Numbered from the stretch's first letter, positions 37,172 through 46,082 are shown. The stretch: 64,000 bases of DNA from Sabulibacter ruber (GCF_017355955.1 NZ_JAFFID010000001.1:806001-870000), one strand, 5' to 3'. Program-made: numbers and translations. The notes: a model not told the origin generated them from the letters alone.

Positions 37172-37486
37172 TTCTGAAGCAAAAATTTCAGTCTTTTTCT
37201 GCACTTTTTACTTAATCAATCAGCAAAACTCCTGCAATTACCTCATTTATAATTACTTCTAATTTGAGCTCAGAATGAATATTTTTCGGCTAAAACAGGT
37301 CAAAAACAGAAAACAGCCTGTGGCTACTCTACTGTTATTCTTCTGGAATGGAAGTAAACCGCACTTTCCTCATTATGATCCTTACCCAGTACCTGCCAAA
37401 CTACTAAAATGAGATGCAGACTCCTATACTTCATAGGCATGGCTTCTCTCCCACTTTTGCCTGAGCAGTCTTAAAGCAGGCATAAA
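37172..37486. other. Gene-free stretch between tRNA-Cys and rpsA
   Basis: About 315 bp without a coding frame. It holds a degenerate element-A copy at 37282-37318 and otherwise nothing I can name. Confidence 0.5.
37282..37318. repeat. Element A copy 14 (degenerate)
   Basis: TTTTTCGGCTAAAACAGGTC then AAAAACAGAAAACAGCC; arms partly scrambled but the CAGAAAACAGCC core is present. Confidence 0.5.
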
Positions 37487-37515
37487 AAAAGAGCCCCAGG
37501 TTTTGGGGCTCTTTT
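37487..37515 (-). terminator. Terminator after rpsA
   Basis: Reading leftward, AAAAGAGCCCCA pairs with TGGGGCTCTTTT around a 5-nt loop, followed by further T residues. It lies about 30 bp after the rpsA stop and shares its right arm with an element-A copy. Confidence 0.9.
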
Positions 37516-37538
37516 CTGGAAATCAGGTCTAAAACCCG
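37500..37538. repeat. Element A copy 15, overlapping the rpsA terminator
   Basis: GTTTTGGGGCTCTTTTCTGG then AAATCAGGTCTAAAACCCG. The left arm doubles as the right arm of the terminator hairpin, so two alternative folds compete. Confidence 0.7.
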
Positions 37539-37544
37539 ATTGAA

Positions 37545-39431
37545 TTATTCAGCAGACTCAGCGTTGTCAGAAGCGTCAGCGTTTCTTTCAGCACGGGCTT
37601 TGGCAGCCGCAGCTAATTTTCTCTCACCGGCTTCTTTCTCGCTTTCCATCATTTGGTCTTTCAGGGCAGAAAGGGCATCAAGGTCACCTAAGGTAGAACG
37701 TACTTCTTCTTTCTTAGGAGCAGCTGGGGCGGCAGCTTTAGGAGCACCTGCAGCAGGAGCATCTTTCTTCACGAATTTCGCTCTCTTGTTGTCCTCAGCG
37801 GTTGGGGCAGAGTATACCGCAGCGTGAGACAAGATGATCTTACGATCGTCTTTAGAGAACTCAGTCACTTTGAAGTCAAGTTGCTCACCAGCCTCAACAG
37901 TAGTACCGTCTTCTTTCGCTAAGCCTTTAGGGAACGCGAAACCTTCAATACCGTAAGGCAGCTCCAGGGTAGCACCACGGTCAGATTTCTCCAACACAGT
38001 TGCTTTGTGCACTGAACCTACAGTGAATACGGTAGCGAACGTATCCCATGGGTTCTCTTCCAGTTGTTTGTGACCCAGGGCCAGACGACGGGCAGCAGCA
38101 TCAAGCTCCAGAACCACTACGTCTAATCTGTCACCAACTTTCACGAACTCAGATGGGTGTTTGATTTTCTTAGTCCAAGACAGGTCAGACACGTGAACCA
38201 GACCGTCTACACCTTCTTCCAGCTCAATGAACAGACCAAAGTTTGTCAGGTTTCTAACCACACCAGTGTGGGTAGTTCCAACGGCATATTTGGTCAATAC
38301 ATCTTCCTTGGTCCAAGGATCTTCGGTCAGCTGCTTAATGCCCAGAGACATTTTGCGCTCGTTACGGTCCATAGTCAACACAACGGCCTCAATCTCGTCA
38401 CCTTGTTTGATGAAGTCTTGTGGGTTGCGCAGGTGCTGAGACCATGACATTTCTGACACGTGGATCAGGCCTTCTACGCCTGGCATCAGTTCTAAGAACG
38501 CACCGTAATCTGCTACGTTCACGATCTTGCCACGTACGCGAGAACCAACTTCTACTTCGGCAGGAAGTGCATCCCATGGGTGAGCAGTCAATTGCTTCAT
38601 GCCCAAAGAAATACGTTTCTTGTCGTCGTCGAAGTCCAGAACCACCACGTTTACTTTCTGGTCCAGCTCCAACACCTCTTGTGGGTGGTTGATGCGGCCC
38701 CATGAAATATCGGTGATGTGCAACAGACCGTCTACGCCACCTAGGTCGATGAACACCCCGAAGTTGGTCATGTTCTTGATCACACCTTCCAACACCTGAC
38801 CTTTTTCCAGGTTGTTGAGGATAGCGGCACGCTGCTGCTCCAGATCTTTCTCGATCAGGACTTTGTGCGATACTACTACGTTGTCGAAAGCGGCGTTGAT
38901 TTTCACAACTTTCACTTCCATTTTCTTACCCACGTAGATATCGAAGTCGCGGATAGGTTTCACATCGATCTGTGAACCTGGTAAGAACGCCTCTACGCCG
39001 TACAGGTCTACAATCAGACCACCTTTGGTTCTGCGTTTCACGATGCCTTCCAGCACTGTGTCGTTCTCCAAAGCACCGTAGATAAGCTCCCATGCTTTTA
39101 CGATTTTGGCTTTCTTGCGGGACAGGATCAATTGGCCGTTAGGGTCTTCCTGGTCCTCAATGAATACCTCCACCTCGTCACCGATTTTCAGCTCCGGCAT
39201 ATCGCGGAATTCTGAAATCGGAACCAGACCATCAGATTTGAATCCGATGTTCAGGATCACATCGCGATCAGTGATACCAACAACGGTACCTTTGATCACT
39301 TCCTCTTCCTGAACGGTGTTCAGGGTGTTGGCATACATTTGTTCCATTTCGGCACGCTCAGCAGCTGAGTAGCCTCCACCGAAACCCTGAGACTCAAATT
39401 TGTCCCAGTCAAAATCTTGTACATTTGCCAT
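37545..39431 (-). CDS. rpsA: 30S ribosomal protein S1
   Basis: The ATG at 39431 gives 628 residues (MANVQDFDWDKF); a GTG at 39449 is an alternative. Six S1 RNA-binding repeats can be followed, for example KGTVVGITDRDVILNIGFKS, EGVIKNMTNFGVFIDLGG, RGKIVNVADYGAFLELMPG and TGVVRNLTNFGLFIELEEG. The last 90 residues are an Ala/Lys/Glu-rich tail (PAAGAPKAAAPAAPKK). S1 helps load mRNA on the ribosome, which matters in Bacteroidota, where Shine-Dalgarno pairing is little used. The 5' leader is long; a TACCTTCG box lies about 120 nt upstream. Confidence 0.97.
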   Translation of the reverse strand: MANVQDFDWDKFESQGFGGGYSAAERAEMEQMYANTLNTVQEEEVIKGTVVGITDRDVILNIGFKSDGLVPISEFRDMPELKIGDEVEVFIEDQEDPNGQLILSRKKAKIVKAWELIYGALENDTVLEGIVKRRTKGGLIVDLYGVEAFLPGSQIDVKPIRDFDIYVGKKMEVKVVKINAAFDNVVVSHKVLIEKDLEQQRAAILNNLEKGQVLEGVIKNMTNFGVFIDLGGVDGLLHITDISWGRINHPQEVLELDQKVNVVVLDFDDDKKRISLGMKQLTAHPWDALPAEVEVGSRVRGKIVNVADYGAFLELMPGVEGLIHVSEMSWSQHLRNPQDFIKQGDEIEAVVLTMDRNERKMSLGIKQLTEDPWTKEDVLTKYAVGTTHTGVVRNLTNFGLFIELEEGVDGLVHVSDLSWTKKIKHPSEFVKVGDRLDVVVLELDAAARRLALGHKQLEENPWDTFATVFTVGSVHKATVLEKSDRGATLELPYGIEGFAFPKGLAKEDGTTVEAGEQLDFKVTEFSKDDRKIILSHAAVYSAPTAEDNKRAKFVKKDAPAAGAPKAAAPAAPKKEEVRSTLGDLDALSALKDQMMESEKEAGERKLAAAAKARAERNADASDNAESAE

Positions 39432-39652
39432 ATTGCTATGCTGGTTCACAAAATATAACGCCCAACCACAGAACCACTTAGCTGCGCGTAGCTAATACTA
39501 CATACCCTGTGCTCCACCCGGAACCAGGGGCATTCACCTTGAATGCGGCGCGAAGGTACGAATAATTTCCTTTGGAAACCAGGTTTTGTTCTTGCCACTG
39601 ATTAAAGCACCCTCAGAATCAATCATTTCGTGGTTCACCTGACAAGACAGCT

Positions 39653-39689
39653 GTTTATGGCCTTATTTCTAAAAAGTAAGCCTAAATAG
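39653..39689. repeat. Element A copy 16
   Basis: GTTTATGGCCTTATTTCTAA then AAAGTAAGCCTAAATAG. It lies between the zinc-ribbon gene end and the rpsA leader. Confidence 0.62.
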
Positions 39690-39712
39690 ATAGTAAAACT
39701 TACCCATTGAAA

Positions 39713-40042
39713 TCAGGCAAGCTTTTTTGCCTGGCTCCTGTACCTCATCACAAAGTCTATTGCCTCTTCCATTGACTCCGGGTATTCAGCATAATTACTG
39801 CTACTATACATTACTCTGAAATGGGCATTCAAATCTTTGTACACATGCTGAAAGTTGAAGCCATGTTCAAATAAGAAGCGCACCACCTGCCAGGCTTTTA
39901 TATCTGCTCTCTTGGGCGGTCGGAATTTATGGTTAAAGAAAACGAATGGCTGTCCGCACTCAGAGCATACCTGTTCCTTGAAATCTTGGGTGCCTGTACT
40001 AAAAGCCTTTCTGCACGTGAAGCAGACTGATTTATCCCCCAT
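39713..40042 (-). CDS. Small zinc-ribbon protein
   Basis: The protein has 109 residues. Two CxxC pairs (Cys7/Cys10 in VCFTCRK, Cys26/Cys29 in VCSECGQ) form a likely zinc ribbon. The rest is predicted helical (AWQVVRFLFEHGFNFQHVY, SMEEAIDFVMRYRSQAKKLA). No family name comes to mind. It precedes rpsA in the same direction and lies 23 bp after the AraC-type gene, possibly in one transcript with it. Confidence 0.75.
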   Translation of the reverse strand: MGDKSVCFTCRKAFSTGTQDFKEQVCSECGQPFVFFNHKFRPPKRADIKAWQVVRFLFEHGFNFQHVYKDLNAHFRVMYSSSNYAEYPESMEEAIDFVMRYRSQAKKLA

Positions 40043-40065
40043 AGGAACCTGTATTATGAACCAGT

Positions 40066-40998
40066 TTACAATACAAACTTAGATGGAGACACTCCTTTAA
40101 CTTTCTTGAACGCCTTGCTGAACGCCGCCCCATCGGTGAAGTTGAGCTGGAAGGCAATCTCCGTCCACTCCAGGCCCTGCTGCCTCAGTTGCAGGCTTTT
40201 CTCAATTCTGAGGGCGTGCAGGTACTGGTACGGGCTCACCCCGAAACACTGCTTGAACAACCGGTAAAACCGGAACTCAGACAGGCAGCACTCCTCCGCC
40301 ACCTGCTGCACGGAGACTTCCCGGAAGAGGCTGTCTTCCAGCAGTTCTCTGCCTTGCAGCAACCTTCGGTAAAGCTCTTTTCTGGTAGAGGACTTGGCCG
40401 TTTGCAGTTTATAATAAGGAGAAGCCACAGACAGTTGCTCCTGCAAAAGAAGCGCCGTTAGATCATACAGCAACTCCACGGCCGGAATCTCCTGGGAAGG
40501 CTGCATAGCCAGCGGAATATAACTATTCAGCAGTTGCTGGAGTTTTTTTCCGGCCGCTGCCTCCCGGATGAACAACTCCGGCGTGAGCAGAAAGGTGCTC
40601 AGGGAACGGTAGGCATCCAGGTCATTGGGGTTCACTGTTTGCTGTAAGACCTCATTCACCAACGCCACATCAATGTCTACGCAAACGCTCCAGGTGTTTG
40701 CGTCTTTGATCACCGTGTCTACCGAAGGAATGGTTTCGTTCACCAGCAAATAAGCTCCCCCGGTAATCTGATGGCGCTTGCCCTGCACCCAATAGGTCTC
40801 CTGCCCCTGCGCCACATACTTCAAGGCCAATCCGCGCGGGCGGAGGGTCGCGTCAAGCGAATGGAAGCACGAGCTCATGATCCGGTTCTGGGTACGGGCC
40901 TGCTTCAGGGAGGTATAGCTCTGCCCATCTACGTGCAGGATCTCACAACTGCCGCTGTACAGGTTGTTAGGAGTTGAAGGTGAAGCGGAATCTGCCAT
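40066..40998 (-). CDS. AraC/XylS-family transcriptional regulator
   Basis: The protein has 310 residues. The N-terminal 200 residues should be a sensing domain (AraC_N-like, with LLVNETIPSVDTVI); it is not clearly a cupin. The C-terminal region (about 210-310) carries two helix-turn-helix motifs: VQQVAEECCLSEFRFYRLFK and IAFQLNFTDGAAFSKAFKK, followed by VSPSKFVL, the usual AraC ending. It is transcribed away from the exported hydrolase genes that begin at 41305 and may control them; that is an inference from position. Confidence 0.9.
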   Translation of the reverse strand: MADSASPSTPNNLYSGSCEILHVDGQSYTSLKQARTQNRIMSSCFHSLDATLRPRGLALKYVAQGQETYWVQGKRHQITGGAYLLVNETIPSVDTVIKDANTWSVCVDIDVALVNEVLQQTVNPNDLDAYRSLSTFLLTPELFIREAAAGKKLQQLLNSYIPLAMQPSQEIPAVELLYDLTALLLQEQLSVASPYYKLQTAKSSTRKELYRRLLQGRELLEDSLFREVSVQQVAEECCLSEFRFYRLFKQCFGVSPYQYLHALRIEKSLQLRQQGLEWTEIAFQLNFTDGAAFSKAFKKVKGVSPSKFVL

Positions 40999-41304
40999 TG
41001 TCTCTCTTCAGGAAATCCGGTGGGGCCGAAAGTGGTTTCATTAGTTGATCTAAAAACCATATCCGTTTTGGGGCTGATTTGGTGAAAACAGGCCATAAGT
41101 GAGATGGATACCCGATGCTTTCTGCGCATTGGTAGGCAAAAAGGGCAGGAAATTACAAGTGCCCTCCTAAAAATGCGCTGTTATTTTGAAGGAGACAAAT
41201 CAAACAGTACACTCAAGGGAAGCAGTTAGGGATGGAAATGGAACCAACCCTCAATCTATTCCAATTCCAACGCATTTTCTGATAAGCCTCAACTCAATTT
41301 TACT
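40999..41304. other. Divergent intergenic region between the AraC gene and the C45-like gene
   Basis: About 306 bp, with an element-A copy at 41063-41099. It should contain the promoters of both genes; a loose TTATTTTGAAG at about 41172 is the only promoter-like box I see. Confidence 0.45.
41063..41099. repeat. Element A copy 17
   Basis: CCGTTTTGGGGCTGATTTGG then TGAAAACAGGCCATAAG. The core is well kept. Confidence 0.7.
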
Positions 41305-42510
41305 ATGAAACGAAAATTTCTCTCCCTCCTCGCCTTTTTCAGTTTGCTTTTCTACCAAGCCTCAGCGCATCCGAATGCCAGGTCAAACCTTAAGGTGCCC
41401 GTGGTGGAACTGAAAGGCAGTACTTACGAACGCGGCCTGCAGCACGGCAGAAAACTCAAACAGCCCATCGCCGAGGTCTACCAAAAATGGAAAGAATCCA
41501 TGCGTAAGGAAACCAACCGGCACCCAGACTCGGTCATCGCTGATTTTCTGAACACCTCAAATTACAAAGCCGCCATTCAGCAATGGACGCCGGAGTTGTG
41601 GCAGGAAGTGGAAGGCATGGCGGCGGGTTCCGGGCAGAAGTTGGAGGATGTCTTCGCCTTTCAGCTGATTGACGAGTACTGGGGCTACCTGGATCGGCTG
41701 AAACACAACTCCGTGGACAAAGACCATTGCAGCGCCGTGGGAGTAGCCGCCGCCAACGGACAGCCCACCTACATTGCCCAGAACGTGGACATTGACACCT
41801 TCATGCACGGCTACCAGGTGCTGCTGCACATCGCGCAGACGCCCTCTACCCCGGAGCAATATGTTCTGAGTTGCGCGGGCTTCATCGGGTTTGTGGGCAT
41901 GAACAACCGGGGCGTGGGCGTGGTCATCAACGCGCTTACCGACCTGAACAATAGCGTAAATGGGCTGCCCGTCACCTTCGTCACCCGTGGGTTGCTGAGC
42001 AAAAAATCAGGGAAAGAAGCGCTGGAGTTTTTGCAAACCGTGCCTCATGCCACCGGGCAGAACTACATTTTAGGCACAGAGCAGGAGGTATACAACCTGG
42101 AGGCTTCGGCGAACCAGGTGGTGCCCTTCTTTCCGGTGGAAGACAGGAGGCTGGTTTACCACACCAACCATTCACTTGTTAATCATGACGTGAAACCCTG
42201 GATGCAGCAATACCACCAGCGGGTACTCAGCGGCACCGGCCCCAAAACCAACAGCCAAACGCGGTTTGCGGCCTTGGAACAAAGGCTCAACCCCGCCAAC
42301 CAGCCGCTCTCCCCTGCCTTGGTCAAAGCCACACTGCGGTCCAAAGACCATGAAAAATTCCCCGTCTGTGTGACCTATAACAAAGACGCCGCAGGATTCA
42401 CGTTCAGCTCCGTATTGTTCACCTTCGGGAAGAAGCCCTCGGTGCAGGTCACCTACGGCTCACCTGACCAATCTGAGTATCAGGAGCACTATTTTACCGC
42501 CAAGAAGTAG
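41305..42510 (+). CDS. Exported C45-like Ntn-hydrolase (acyltransferase/peptidase)
   Basis: The protein has 401 residues. A signal peptide (MKRKFLSLLAFFSLLFYQASA) is followed by a domain like the AAT/C45 group (penicillin acyl-CoA:6-APA acyltransferase, linear amide hydrolases). The putative nucleophile Cys is in DKDHCSAVGV, where autocleavage would expose it; YIAQNVDIDTF and FIGFVGMNNRGVGVVINAL are the next conserved segments. It probably hydrolyses an amide or ester outside the cytoplasm. It is the first of three exported hydrolase genes in one direction. Confidence 0.82.
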   Translation: MKRKFLSLLAFFSLLFYQASAHPNARSNLKVPVVELKGSTYERGLQHGRKLKQPIAEVYQKWKESMRKETNRHPDSVIADFLNTSNYKAAIQQWTPELWQEVEGMAAGSGQKLEDVFAFQLIDEYWGYLDRLKHNSVDKDHCSAVGVAAANGQPTYIAQNVDIDTFMHGYQVLLHIAQTPSTPEQYVLSCAGFIGFVGMNNRGVGVVINALTDLNNSVNGLPVTFVTRGLLSKKSGKEALEFLQTVPHATGQNYILGTEQEVYNLEASANQVVPFFPVEDRRLVYHTNHSLVNHDVKPWMQQYHQRVLSGTGPKTNSQTRFAALEQRLNPANQPLSPALVKATLRSKDHEKFPVCVTYNKDAAGFTFSSVLFTFGKKPSVQVTYGSPDQSEYQEHYFTAKK

Positions 42511-42619
42511 GCATGGCAAAACCGGTGAAGTCTTCAACGGTTTTTAGATTGTCACAAGCGGTATTTTCGATAAATAGATTGATGCTCTTCTATTTTGATA
42601 CTCTTCTCTTTGTCATCTC

Positions 42620-42712
42620 TTTGTCATCCTGAAAGGATCTTGGTAGCGAACGGCAGTGGCCCCTAAGCAAAGGTTTTCTAGCTCGCCCACAAGATCCTTC
42701 CAGGATGACAAG
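42620..42712. repeat. MITE-like inverted repeat (GTCATCCTG...GGATCTTG type)
   Basis: The left arm TTTGTCATCCTGAAAGGATC through TTG (42620-42642) and right arm CAAGATCCTTCCAGGATGAC through AAG (42690-42712) pair over 23 bp with two mismatches, with 47 bp between. Similar GTCATCCTGAAAGGATCT repeats are scattered in Hymenobacteraceae genomes to my knowledge; I could not check. Confidence 0.75.
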
Positions 42713-42758
42713 AGGAGTTATGTAGTTATCTCGCCAGATACTTAATTTAAGAAATCTG

Positions 42759-42797
42759 ATTTCGCCCTGATTTCTTGAAAACAGCCCTAAAACAAAG
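42759..42797. repeat. Element A copy 18
   Basis: GATTTCGCCCTGATTTCTTG then AAAACAGCCCTAAAACAAAG. The right half is idealised. Confidence 0.7.
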
Positions 42798-42856
42798 CGA
42801 ACTAGTGGTTTAGCACCCGCATTACCTTACCAATGGCACATCCTTACCAATTCTCT

Positions 42857-44011
42857 ATGAAACGATTTTACTGGAGCTTGCTCCTGTTATTCCTGTGGAG
42901 CCACTTAGCCGTGGAGGCGCAGACCACTGCCAAAACCTCGGCCTTAAAGAAGCGCTTGCAGGCTCGACTGGATTCTCTGCAGAAAGCCAACGGATTTCCG
43001 GGCGTGACCTTCGCGGCGGTGTTGCCCACCGGCGAAGTCATTCAATTGGCAGCGGGCTTAGCTGATTCTTCCCGAAAAGAACCCATGAAACCCAGTCACC
43101 GCATGCTTTCGGGTAGTAACGGGAAAACCCTGTTCCTGGCCTCGGCGCTGTTGCTGGAGAAACAGGGTGTTTTCCGGTTAGATGACAAGATTGAGCAATA
43201 CCTGGCCGCGGAGCCGTGGTTGGATCGCCTCCCTAATGCCCGAACCATTACCCTGCGAATGCTCATGAACCACACATCGGGGCTGGAGGAGTACTATGAA
43301 TTGGGCGATTTTATGCAGAAAGTGCAACAGGACCCCGCCCGTACCTTTACCCCGCTGGAGTGCTTCTCCTACCTGTTTGACCGGAAGCCGCTTTTCCCGG
43401 CGGGAACCAGCTTCGGGTACGCCGATACCAATTACCTCTTGCTGGGCTATATTCTGGAGAAAATCAGCGGAAAGAAACTCTATGATATCGCGCGGGAGCA
43501 GATTATCAAACCGTATCAACTGACCAGGACGGAGCCCTCGGTGAAGCAGAGTTTCCGGGATCTGGCGGTGGGGTACAGCCGGGCGGGTGGGCCTTTCCCT
43601 TTCTCGGGGGCCATGGTGCAGAACGGGAAACTGGTGTTCAATCCGCAGTTTGAGTGGGCGGGTGGCGGCTTCGTGTCCAACGCCCTGAATCTGGCTTCCT
43701 GGGCCAAAGGCTATTACCACTTCCAACCGGTTTCTGAGGATATTCGCACCCAAATGCGGCAAGGCGTGAAAGCCAATACCGGCAAAGACCATCTGTACGG
43801 ACTGGGTATGCAAATCAGGCCGGGTGACAGGTTCGGGTACGGTTATGGGCACAGCGGTTGGTTTCCGGGCTACATTTCAGATGGGGAATATTTTCCCGAA
43901 CTTGACCTGGCGCTGGGCATCCAGTTCAACACCGATGACCTTCGGTTTCTGAAGAAATCCACGCACACGTACCTGCTGGAGCTTGCCCAGCTTATTGTTT
44001 CGCAACCGTAA
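42857..44011 (+). CDS. Exported serine beta-lactamase-like hydrolase (class C fold)
   Basis: I start at the ATG at 42857 (384 residues, signal peptide MKRFYWSLLLLFLWSHLAVEA); the ATG at 42833 is an alternative. Active-site motifs of the beta-lactamase/D-peptidase fold: GSNGKTLF as S-x-x-K, FGYADTNYLLLG as the Tyr-x-Asn-type motif (here YAD), and GYGHSGWFPGY as the third, HSG-type motif. Such proteins are carboxypeptidases, esterases or aminopeptidases more often than antibiotic resistance enzymes. The next gene begins 7 nt downstream. Confidence 0.88.
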   Translation: MKRFYWSLLLLFLWSHLAVEAQTTAKTSALKKRLQARLDSLQKANGFPGVTFAAVLPTGEVIQLAAGLADSSRKEPMKPSHRMLSGSNGKTLFLASALLLEKQGVFRLDDKIEQYLAAEPWLDRLPNARTITLRMLMNHTSGLEEYYELGDFMQKVQQDPARTFTPLECFSYLFDRKPLFPAGTSFGYADTNYLLLGYILEKISGKKLYDIAREQIIKPYQLTRTEPSVKQSFRDLAVGYSRAGGPFPFSGAMVQNGKLVFNPQFEWAGGGFVSNALNLASWAKGYYHFQPVSEDIRTQMRQGVKANTGKDHLYGLGMQIRPGDRFGYGYGHSGWFPGYISDGEYFPELDLALGIQFNTDDLRFLKKSTHTYLLELAQLIVSQP

Positions 44012-44018
44012 CCTTTCC

Positions 44019-45341
44019 ATGACTTCCACTTACAACCGAATTCTTTCGCTTCTGCTTTGCCTCGTTTTGCTGGGGGCTTGCAGTTCCGCCAGGCAAGAAA
44101 CTACCGCCAAACCAACCTTAGATGCGTTAGCCGAGCGCTACGTGAAAACTCTTATGCAACTGGGCCAGTACGATGCCGATATTGTGGATGCTTACTACGG
44201 ACCCGAGGAATGGAAGCCTACCCAACCTAAGCGGGATACCTTGCCGGCGGCCGAGTTTTTGCGGGAGTTCCGCACAATTCAGCAGTCTCTGGCGCAAATG
44301 GAGACAGCCCGATTTTCAGCCTTGGACAAGAAACGCGTAGCCATGTTTCAGAAACAGGTAGTAGCGGCCATTACCAAAGTGGAGATGATGCAGGGCAAAA
44401 AGCTCCCCTTCGACGAAGAAGCCCAGTTGCTGTATGACGCCACGCCGCCGCATTACGCCTTCTCCCATTTTGATTCTTTGCTGCATTCACTGAATCAGGA
44501 ACTACCTGGTCAGGGTGATTTGGCGCAACGCTGGGCAACTTACCAAAAACAGTTCGTGATCCCTAAGGAGAAGCTGAATGTGGTTTTCAAAGCGGCAATT
44601 AATGAGGCCCGCAAGCGCACCATCGCCCACTATCCCTTACCGGCCAATGAGAATTTCACGGTGGAGTACGTGACAAACAAACCTTGGTCGGGGTACAACT
44701 ATTTCAAGGGGAATGGCTACAGCCTCATCCAGATCAACACCGATTTTCCCATCCAGATTGAACGTGCCATAGACCTGGCCTGCCACGAAGGCTACCCGGG
44801 CCACCATGTGTTCAACGCCTTGCTGGAACAGGAACTGGTGAAGAAACGCGGATGGAAAGAATTCTCCATTTATCCGCTTTTCAGCCCGCAATCCCTCATT
44901 GCCGAGGGCAGCGCTAATTACGGCATCCAGGTGGCGTTTCCGGCGCAGGAACGGCTACAATTCGAGAAGGAAGTTCTGTTTACGCTGGCCGGACTCAACC
45001 CCACCGGGGCGGAGCGTTATTACGCCATTCTGGAGAAAATAGGGCAACTGAACTTCGCCGGAAACGAGATTGCCCGCCATTACCTGAACGGCCATATTTC
45101 CCGCGAACAGGCCGCCGATCTGCTGGTGAAATACAACTTCTACCAGAAAGACAAAGCCCTGCAGCGCACCCGTTTCATGGACCGTTACCGCAGCTATGTG
45201 ATCAATTACAACCTGGGGCAGGAACTGGTGAGAAAACACGTGGAGGCGCTGGGCGGCACCCCTGACCAACCGGAGAAGCGCTGGGAAGTATTTCGGGAGT
45301 TGCTGTCCAATCCGTATACCGCCTCTATGCTGCAAAAGTGA
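44019..45341 (+). CDS. DUF885 lipoprotein, predicted metallopeptidase
   Basis: Starting at the ATG at 44019 there are 440 residues; a TTG at 43983 inside the previous gene is an alternative. The lipobox LVLLGAC points to a lipoprotein. A helical region leads to the DUF885 core: LACHEGYPGHHVFNALLEQEL, a HEx(3)GHH-type motif resembling zinc-binding signatures, and LIAEGSANYG, where the Glu could be the third ligand. I infer a metal-dependent peptidase; no substrate is known. It is the third exported hydrolase of this run and ends at a two-way terminator. Confidence 0.85.
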   Translation: MTSTYNRILSLLLCLVLLGACSSARQETTAKPTLDALAERYVKTLMQLGQYDADIVDAYYGPEEWKPTQPKRDTLPAAEFLREFRTIQQSLAQMETARFSALDKKRVAMFQKQVVAAITKVEMMQGKKLPFDEEAQLLYDATPPHYAFSHFDSLLHSLNQELPGQGDLAQRWATYQKQFVIPKEKLNVVFKAAINEARKRTIAHYPLPANENFTVEYVTNKPWSGYNYFKGNGYSLIQINTDFPIQIERAIDLACHEGYPGHHVFNALLEQELVKKRGWKEFSIYPLFSPQSLIAEGSANYGIQVAFPAQERLQFEKEVLFTLAGLNPTGAERYYAILEKIGQLNFAGNEIARHYLNGHISREQAADLLVKYNFYQKDKALQRTRFMDRYRSYVINYNLGQELVRKHVEALGGTPDQPEKRWEVFRELLSNPYTASMLQK

Positions 45342-45344
45342 AAT

Positions 45345-45387
45345 CCCGTTTCGGGCCTGATTTTCTGTAAAGAACCTCAAAACAGGG
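45345..45387. repeat. Element A copy 19
   Basis: CCCGTTTCGGGCCTGATTTT then CTGTAAAGAACCTCAAAACAGGG. It starts 4 bp after the DUF885 gene. Confidence 0.7.
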
Positions 45388-45486
45388 TAAATTATGGCCC
45401 CTAACCCTCTCAGGGTTTTATCAGAGAAACTTCTTAGGTAGAACACCAGAAAAATCCTTCGTCTGTAGCCTGCCAGAGAAGAAAAT

Positions 45487-45532
45487 AAAAAGGCCCCGGT
45501 ACAGGTACAAAACCTGTTTCCGGGGCCTTTTT
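45487..45532. terminator. Bidirectional terminator with nested hairpin
   Basis: AAAAAGGCCCCGG and CCGGGGCCTTTTT form a perfect 13-bp stem; its 20-nt loop contains a second hairpin ACAGGT/ACCTGT. It lies between convergent genes. Confidence 0.9.
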
Positions 45533-45552
45533 CCAAAAGGGAGCGGAAATCC

Positions 45553-45909
45553 TTAGAGTTTCCGGCGTTTTAAATCCTGCATTAGCTGAAGGGCTTCTGC
45601 TTCATACTTCTTGTTAAGGGTAATCAGCACCGCGCCAAATTCGCCTTTTTCCCCGAAATTCTCCTGGGCTTCGGCTGGCTTCAGAGCCTCGGCGGAGGCA
45701 ATCCAGTTGGCGTCAAACTGCTCCAGGGCCAATGACTCCAGTTCCAGGGTTCTGTCTTCCAGCTTCACATAGTACTGGGCTTCCGGGTGAACCGTCACCA
45801 CTGATTTGCCTAATTTAACTTTCATGGGTTTGGCAGAGGACTCCTGAGCAGCAGCCTCGTAGGAGGACATAGCTCCCAGCAACAAGAGCGCGAGTAAAAC
45901 TTTTTTCAT
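45553..45909 (-). CDS. Small exported protein with one TonB-plug-like module
   Basis: The ATG at 45909 gives 118 residues with signal peptide MKKVLLALLLLGAMSSYEAAA; an extension to 46032 has no signal character. The mature part ends in FGEKGEFGAVLITLNKKYE, like the YGxxGxxGVIxITTK strand of SusC/TonB receptor plugs and of the tail of M56/BlaR1 proteins, and is preceded by a LDANW-like turn (FDANWIASAEAL). There is no barrel. It is related to the downstream two-module protein. Its role is unknown. Confidence 0.75.
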   Translation of the reverse strand: MKKVLLALLLLGAMSSYEAAAQESSAKPMKVKLGKSVVTVHPEAQYYVKLEDRTLELESLALEQFDANWIASAEALKPAEAQENFGEKGEFGAVLITLNKKYEAEALQLMQDLKRRKL

Positions 45910-45952
45910 AAAAGGTTTAAGGTAGTATAGGTAAAGCACGGCAATTCCCTGA

Positions 45953-45993
45953 CCCGTTTTCAGGCCATTTTTCCGGAAGTAGGAAGAAAACAG
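45953..45993. repeat. Element A copy 20 (partial)
   Basis: CCCGTTTTCAGGCCATTTTT then CCGGAAGTAGGAAGAAAACAG. The left half is good. It lies between the two plug-like genes. Confidence 0.58.
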
Positions 45994-46082
45994 AAACCAG
46001 GGAGGTTTACGTGGAGGCAGGTAAACCTCCATGAGCTGTGGGGGCGAAAGCTCTTCAGGGGCAAAGGTAGGAGTTTGCCAGC

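Larger units (their letters stand above)
42511..42856. other. Intergenic region with two repeat types
   Basis: About 346 bp without a gene. It holds the inverted repeat at 42620-42712 and an element-A copy at 42759-42797. No RNA gene is seen. Confidence 0.55.

Noticed and set aside
43178..43852. 224-aa leftward frame opposite the beta-lactamase-fold gene
   Set aside because: Shadow frame only; no domain seen.
42857..44011. Antibiotic-resistance beta-lactamase
   Set aside because: The fold is right but family members of this type are mostly peptidases or esterases; no supporting evidence.
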